From Coniochaeta sp. PMI_546 (lineage: Eukaryota > Ascomycota > Sordariomycetes > Coniochaetales > Coniochaetaceae): DNA of 64,000 bases. The stretch spans positions 1,798,001 through 1,862,000 of the forward strand of contig MU271149.1 of NCBI GenBank assembly GCA_021432605.1. The letters run 5' to 3'. Position 1 is the first letter of the stretch, and each line of letters opens with the position of its first letter. A program made the translations under genes and the position numbers. This document shows, in pieces, positions 58,401 through 64,000 of the stretch. The notes below the pieces were generated by a model. It did not search any database. It was not told the DNA's origin and saw only the letters and a list, made by a program, of their open reading frames with translations.

Positions 58401-58608
58401 GCACCCCCCAGCCAAACATTCCCCATCGACGTAGCAACTTGACATAGAATCTTGGCTACACATCCTCCACAACCTACCAAACGATTGTTCGATCCGTCAG
58501 GTGTTTGAAGCCGCCCAGCCGTTCAATTGTCACGTCAACTCGTCAGCCAGTCGCCGTCTGACAGCAACTCCTTGATGATAACCACCGTAGCTCCGACCTG
58601 ATGCCACC
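55471..58608. other. 3.1-kb divergent spacer
   Basis: Lies between the starts of the ABC transporter (minus) and CAC2 (plus). The largest frames (56209-56802 and 57071-57610, minus strand) lack family motifs and overlap competing frames, so no gene is called. A purine-rich tract lies at 57657-57690 and two CTAAGGTAC motifs lie at 57447-57471. Confidence 0.45.
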
Positions 58609-58612
58609 ATGA
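58575..58612 (+). promoter_or_regulatory. Two chained mini upstream ORFs before CAC2
   Basis: uORF1 (58575-58601, 8 codons plus TGA) overlaps the ATG of uORF2 as TGATG. uORF2 (58601-58612, ATG CCA CCA TGA) overlaps the CAC2 start as ATGA. If the transcript starts upstream, ribosomes meet two stop-start junctions before the main frame. Confidence 0.6.
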
Positions 58613-61054
58613 AAAGCACTCCCTTGATCATCAATTGGCATGACCAGAATGCCCCGATCTACTCTGCCCACTTCGAACCCTCGGGCAAAGGCCGCTTGGC
58701 AACAGCGGCTGGAGACAACAATGTTCGAGTATGTCTTGAATGGAGCTCCATCGGCGCCGCAACCTCAAGGACGAGCCCTGCTAATGATCAAGTTAGCTCT
58801 GGAAGATAGAGGGTGAGGGCGAAGACAGGAGGGTAGAATACCTGTCGACGCTCTCCAAGCACACGCAGGCGGTTAATGTTGTCCGCTGGGCGCCCAAAGG
58901 TATGTCTACAACCACACCATGTGCACTCGTCTGACTTGAATCTACCGGTGCTGACATATATTGCTTGTTTTCAGGCGAGCTCCTGGCTTCGGCCGGTGAC
59001 GACGGCAATGTCATCCTTTGGGTGCCCGCGGAGAACCACCTCCACGCCTCCGCTTTCGGCTCGGACGGCTTGGAAGACAAGGAAACGTGGCGGACAAAGC
59101 ACATGTGCCGGTCCAGCGGCGCCGAGATTTACGACCTCGCGTGGTCTCCCGACGGGGCATATTTTATCATAGGCAGCATGGACAACATTGCCCGCATCTA
59201 CAATACAGGAACTGGTATGGAACGATATCGCTGAGGTTGACGGCACGGAGCTGACAGATGAGCGCAGGATCCCTGGTCCGGCAGATTGCTGAACACAGCC
59301 ACTATGTGCAAGGTGTTGCATGGGACCCCTTGAACGAGTATATCGCAACTCAGTCATCAGATCGATCAGTCCATGTGTACTCTCTCAAGACGAAGGAAGG
59401 CCAGTATACCTTGGCCAGCCATGAGGACAAGGTGTCGAAAGTCGCCAGCCACATGAAGTCAGATCTTCCACCGCGTCGGATATCCTCTCACAGCCCAGCG
59501 CCACCTGACATGGGCTATCGATCAGTACTCGGGGCCATCGATGCCTCAAGTATGGCCGTCGGCTCTCCGGTCCCCTCAGCTCCTGGCACGCCAACCTCAA
59601 TGGCTCTCCCAATGAACCCGCCCAGTGTGATCAGTCATTCACGAAGGTCCTCATTCTCCTCCAGACGCTCAGTCTCTCCAGCACCTTCCATGCCACTTCC
59701 TGCCGTGATGCCCATGGAGGCATCCCCGAAACCTCACCATGCCAGCAATAGCCTCGGTTTTAAGAACGCCAGTCTCTATGCAAATGAGACACTTACCTCT
59801 TTCTTCCGAAGGCTGACGTTCACTCCTGATGGGAGTCTGTTGCTCACCCCGGCCGGCCAGTACCAGACCCAACACCATAACGAAGGCGGCAAGCCTACTT
59901 ACGAGGTGATCAACACCGTCTACATCTACACCCGAGGAGGCATTAACAAGGCCCCTATCGCGCATTTGCCCGGTCATAAAAAGCCTTCCGTAGCGGTGAG
60001 ATGCTCGCCAGTGTTTTACACGCTGAGGCAATCGCCACCTACCACAAAACACATCACCATCGACACATCATCGGCAGAGGAGCCAATTCCCGCCCTACCA
60101 GAACCATTGTCCAAACCCTCACCTGCTCCCTCGATCATGGAGCCTCCCCCACCTCCGGCCACGAGTGATGCCGCCGCCGCACCCAAAAGCCTTAGTCTAG
60201 AGACTCCAGCCGCAGGCTCCGGTGGTGCGGGTCCAAAACCAGCATTCGCTCTACCCTATCGGATGGTCTATGCAGTTGCAACTCAGGATTCGGTTTTGTT
60301 GTACGATACCCAACAACAAACGCCGATTTGCATCGTGAGCAATCTGCATTGTGCCACTTTCACTGACTTGACGTGGTAAGACATCCTCAGCAATCTTTTT
60401 TTTGGGAATGAGCCGCTGACAGAGATTATTAGGTCGAGTGATGGTCTCACGCTGCTCATTTCTTCGTCAGATGGATTCTGTTCCACACTGTCCTTTGCTC
60501 CGGGCGAGCTTGGAGAGGCATACACAGGCGAAGTTGGACCAAAGAAGAACAGCGTCATGTCGGGGACCGCCGTCTCCTCAAATCAGAATACGCCGGTACC
60601 CACGCCCACATCAGTGTTTGCGCCCCCTTCACCATTCCCTAACGGATCTCATCACCGACACCGAGACTCGGGCAGTTCTTTGACTGCTCCATCGCCACCG
60701 CCCGCCTCGTTAGCCTCTTTTGTCAATCAACGACCATCTTCTCCTGCGCGCTCGAATTCGACTTCTTCCATTGTCACTCAGCCATCGCAAGCCGGTATCA
60801 TCACCAATCCTTCGCTGATCGTCGGTCAAGTGCCCGGGTTGACCGCGACGAATTCGGGCAAAGTCACGGGTGTACCTATGACGACGCCGCCCGAGACGCC
60901 TCACCACACGGCTTCGGCCGCCTCGGGCGTCAAGCGAGATACAAGCGAGGGCGAGCTTGAAGATGGAAGCCAACCAAAGAGGAGGAGAATCGCTCCAACT
61001 CTTGTCGGTGGCAGTTCCACTGGTCCTACCGACGGCAGCGAAGCGAAACAATAA
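58609..61054 (+). CDS. CAC2: Chromatin assembly factor 1 subunit B (Cac2/p60)
   Basis: Predicted 730-residue WD40 protein from five exons (58609-58728, 58797-58899, 58975-59214, 59268-60375, 60433-61054). CAF-1 deposits histone H3-H4 on newly made DNA. The start MKSTPLIINWHDQNAPIYSAH and GRLATAAGDNNVR joined to LWKIEGEGED are diagnostic of this family. WD repeats continue with LSKHTQAVNVVRWAPKGELLA, GDDGNVILW, IYDLAWSPDGAYFIIGSMDN and HYVQGVAWDPLNEYIATQSSDRSVHVY (shown as read across exon joins). A Ser/Pro-rich insert lies between the propeller blades in exon 4. The C-terminus is disordered with a nuclear-localisation-like KRRR. Four introns make this the most split gene here. Intact. Confidence 0.94.
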
Positions 61055-61668
61055 CCTTGTTTGACGCTTCTAGCCGTGCTTTAATCGATGTGTTTATTAT
61101 GTGGGAGACCGCTGTACTGGGACTAAGGGTTGTAAAAGCAAGGATTTTCATCGAATTCCGATGTCATCTGAGGGAAGACATCTCGCCTCATTCACTTTTT
61201 GTGGGATTATTAGGATTGGCTGGATGCATTCAGTGGTGTTTTGCGATATTTGATGTTATTGATCCGACCTTGTTGGTCAGTTGTGGAACTAGTGTTGCCT
61301 CCTCAAGGGTGTGTCTGCACAGCTTGACACATGGCTTCGGTGTTTTGGGCTTTGCTTATTCTGTTCTGGCTGGCTGGAATATGTGTCGATTTCCTTTGTC
61401 TGGGATCTGCCAGCTATACACAGTAGGTACCTCTAAGGTAGTCCTAGCAGCCACCAACTGACTGCAAATTAAAACCCTTCAATTAGTCAAAACGCCCGTG
61501 CCAGTGGCATGACAACCTCGGAAAGGAACCTGGAACTTAGAATGCCGTCGTCTAAGTGTATCAAGCATGATCCAGTTAGGTAAGTGTAAGCGGCCAAGTC
61601 CAGTCGTTCAGGTCTCATGAGCTTCCAAGCTCCCCTGCCTTCACCGGCTCCAGCCGGCTTAACGTCAA

Positions 61669-61696
61669 GATAAGGACCTATTCCCTGTCCTGATAG
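61669..61696 (+). promoter_or_regulatory. GATA-type sites upstream of the amidase
   Basis: AGATAAG and TGATAG match the HGATAR core bound by AreA/Nit2 nitrogen regulators in filamentous fungi. They lie 275-300 bases upstream of an amidase gene, whose family is often nitrogen-regulated. Inference from motif and context. Confidence 0.3.
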
Positions 61697-61894
61697 CGCC
61701 CGGACGACCCCCTTTTCTGCGGGGGAGTCCCCAACTGGCAACGATACCGACCCCTCACGGATCTCCACTTCCCCCATGTGCCCCCGAAGACGGACCCGAG
61801 CCGGCGTGCCGTTCGTTATCTCATATAAGTGAATCCGTTCTCTCACTCACCGTCCTGAATCACTCCTTCATACAAGCTCACTCGTGCACCTCAC

Positions 61895-61902
61895 TATAAA
61901 TA
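61895..61902 (+). promoter_or_regulatory. TATA box of the amidase gene
   Basis: TATAAATA lies 69-76 bases upstream of the amidase start codon, a plausible core promoter position for a fungal gene with a short leader. Confidence 0.5.
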
Positions 61903-61970
61903 GCCTTCCTTACGTATCAACTGAGTATATCCTGTACAAACAAGTCTGGTCGTACATAACAAGCCTCATC

Positions 61971-63772
61971 ATGGTCTTCTTTCTGGACTATCTGCAGCAC
62001 CGGCGCGACTGGTAACTGGCCCTCATGTCTCATCCTCTACTCATGTTCCTTTCACCGACACTAACACATCCCAGCACCTACAAACAAACCCAACGCGCCA
62101 ACACCATCGCCTCCCTCCCACCACCCTACCATGCCCCCCTAACCCCCACAGACAAGCAAACCCTCTCCGCACCCATAGACACCCTCGTCCACGCCGTCCA
62201 CTCCGGCACCACAACCCCCCTATCCCTCCTGCACACCTACGGCCGCGTCGCCCTGCGCGCCCACGCAAGGACAAACTGCCTCACCGAGATCCTGCTCCCG
62301 TCGGCCGAGAAGTGGCTGTCGGACGGGTCCATCAACCTCTCCGGCCCACTGGCCGGGATCCCCGTCTCGCTCAAGGACACGGTCGTCGTGGGCGGGTACG
62401 ACGCCACGGTCGGCTACTCGAGCTTCGTCGGCAATGCAACCCCCAAGGACGGCGGGATGGTCAGGCTGCTCAAGGACCTGGGCGCGGTGCCGTACGTCAA
62501 GACTAACCTGCCCATCACCCTGCTCAGCTTCGAGAGCACCAATGACGTGTGGGGGCGGTGCACGAATCCGCATAATAAGGACTACAGCCCCGGCGGGTCG
62601 ACGGGCGGGGAGGCCGCGCTGCTGGCGCTGGGGGGAAGGATTGGGATCGGGAGCGACGTGGCTGGGAGTGTGAGGGCGCCGGCGCACTTTTCCGGGTGCT
62701 ACTCGCTGAGGTGCAGTACGGGCCGCTGGCCCAAGGCGGGGATCTGTACGTCCATGCCTGGGCAGGAGGGGGTGCCGAGCGTTTACTCGCCGATGGCGAG
62801 GACGCTGGATGATTTGACTTACTTTACGAGGGTGGTGCTGGAGGCTGGGGCGTGGAGGTATGATCATACTGTACATCCCATTCCGTGGCGGGGGGAGGTG
62901 GAGAGGGAGGTTGGGGAGAAGAAGGTGCTGAGGGTGGGGGTGTTGAGGACGGATGGGGTTGTTGATCCGTCTCCGGCTTGTGAGCGGGCGCTGGGCATGG
63001 TGGCGGCGGCTCTGAGGGAGAGCGGACACGAGGTTGTTGAGGTTTCGCCGCCGGATATGAGGGAGGCGTTGGAGGTGGCGAGCTTGCTGCTCAATGCTGA
63101 CGGGTGTAAGACGTTTAAGAGATTCTTCAGGTGGGGGGAGTGGAATGATCCGGGGGCGAGGCAGATGGAGTTCTTGATGAAGGTGCCGGGCCCGTTCAGG
63201 TGGCTGTACTATCTCTGGGTGAAGTATGTGAGGAGAGACGAGGTCTGGGCCGGCCTGGTGCGCAACTGGAGGGCGCAATCGGCGGAGGAGAATTGGAGGC
63301 TTGTTGCGAAGAGAGAGGCATACAGGGCCAAGTGGTTTGACTGGTGGAATGAGGCGGAACTCGACGTCTTGATTACGCCGCCGAATGCCACGCCGGCGGT
63401 GCCGCACGATGGGATGAGGGATGCTGTAAGCAGTTGTGGCTATACTTTTCTCTTCAACCTGGTGAGTTATCACGTCTGTCTAAATCACGATTGGAGGCTG
63501 ACATGGTACAGCTCGACTACACGGCCGGTGTCCTCCCTGTCACACACGTCGATAAGGAGTTAGACCGTCTGCCGAAGGACTTCAACATCAAGAAGCTGAA
63601 CGGCGTTGCTCAGGGAGCGTATAAGCTGTATGATGCGGATAAGATGCATGGACTGCCGGTGGGCGTGCAGGTTGTTGGTCGCAGGTTAGAGGAGGAGAAG
63701 GTGCTGTCTGTCATGAAGAGAGTTGAGGACTCGCTGGGCGATGCCAAGTATCAGCTGCTGGAGGTTGACTGA
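61971..63772 (+). CDS. Amidase-signature family hydrolase (FAAH-like)
   Basis: Predicted 562-residue amidase from three exons (61971-62011, 62075-63461, 63512-63772; introns 63 and 50 bp). Amidase-signature enzymes hydrolyse carboxamides to acid and ammonia. The Ser-Ser-Lys triad is present: Lys114 in PVSLKDTVVVGGYD, Ser189 in SPGGSTGGEAALLA and Ser212 in GSDVAGSVRAPAHFSG. The spacing (75 and 23 residues) closely parallels mammalian fatty-acid amide hydrolase. Other landmarks are YVKTNLPITLLSFES and GLPVGVQVVGRRLEEEKVL near the end. The first exon encodes only MVFFLDYLQHRRD before the split codon. A TATA box and GATA motifs upstream suggest nitrogen-responsive expression. Substrate unknown. 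Confidence 0.94.
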
Positions 63773-64000
63773 TATTCTGCCACAGCGTCTCCTGTGTGTT
63801 AGCCAGCGTTGTAGTAGGGGAAGCGGTGAAGCATAGCCGCAAAGGAGGTCAGGGCAGTCGACGACAGTGCTTACCTGGAGCCAATTACCCAACCCTTAAT
63901 GCTTTCACGCCGTCGGGCATGGCTTCCTTCGTTAACACCACTCGCACTGCATCAGTTCAGTTGTTCAGTTGTCTTCCTCGATCTTGCGCTATGGAAGCCA

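Larger units (their letters stand above)
61055..61970. other. Spacer and amidase promoter
   Basis: 0.9 kb. A 119-codon minus-strand frame (61487-61846) begins with GTG and has no recognisable motif, so it is not called. The plus strand has AGGTACCT (61425-61432), GATAA (61669-61673), TGATAG (61691-61696), a GCGGGG near 61720, and a TATA box. Confidence 0.5.

Noticed and set aside
61487-61846. 119-codon minus-strand frame between CAC2 and the amidase
   Set aside because: It begins with GTG rather than ATG, has no recognisable motif, and lies over likely amidase promoter elements on the other strand.
62220-63473. 417-codon antisense frame under the amidase
   Set aside because: Shadow of the strongly biased amidase codons; the protein is Pro/Arg/His-rich with no domain.

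Overview
The window is nuclear DNA of a filamentous ascomycete (Pezizomycotina, most likely Sordariomycetes). The evidence is small spliceosomal introns of about 50-110 bp with CTAAC/CTGAC-type branch sites, spaced genes on both strands, GC-ending codon preference, and fungal families such as a Zn2Cys6 regulator, Rax1, Ccc2 and a class VII-type aspartic-protease-like membrane protein. I see 21 protein genes. I recognise no rRNA, tRNA, CRISPR array or transposable element. One run of 20 Ns (46213-46232) sits inside a 25-bp tandem repeat.

Layout. 1-7.6 kb looks accessory: an acyltransferase-3 membrane enzyme, a Zn2Cys6 transcription factor and a medium-chain dehydrogenase/enoyl reductase. A CGG-N3-CCG palindrome (CGGACTCCG) occurs twice before the regulator and once before the dehydrogenase, and nowhere else that I found, so these may form a small co-regulated module. 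9.2-15.9 kb carries a GFA/CENP-V zinc protein, a DUF1295 steroid-reductase-like protein whose reading frame needs a GC-AG intron, a GH47 alpha-1,2-mannosidase and an aspartic-protease-like membrane protein without catalytic motifs. 17.6-18.9 kb encodes a secreted low-complexity Ala/Ser/Thr protein.

19.3-43.6 kb is dense housekeeping: RNase P subunit p30, a zinc-ribbon protein, an Rmd8-like DUF155 protein, the Ccc2 copper ATPase, COP9 subunit 7, Rax1, ribosomal protein L31, an UbcH10/Ubc11 E2 enzyme, Chk1 kinase, a SprT-like metalloprotease and an F-box protein. Several serve cell-cycle or genome maintenance (Chk1, the APC/C E2, SprT, COP9, and CAF-1 further on), but they lie as separate genes rather than an operon.

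43.6-50.6 kb is unusual: a 3.3-kb spacer or leader with a minisatellite and stacked splice sites precedes a 901-codon disordered protein. Its reading frame continues past a TAG for 80 more codon-biased triplets that encode a hydrophobic tail. 50.6-55.5 kb is an ABCC multidrug transporter. 58.6-61.1 kb is the CAF-1 subunit Cac2, preceded by two chained mini upstream ORFs, and 62-63.8 kb is an amidase. Exon boundaries were worked out by hand from frame, GT/GC-AG signals and expected family motifs. They are predictions without transcript evidence.
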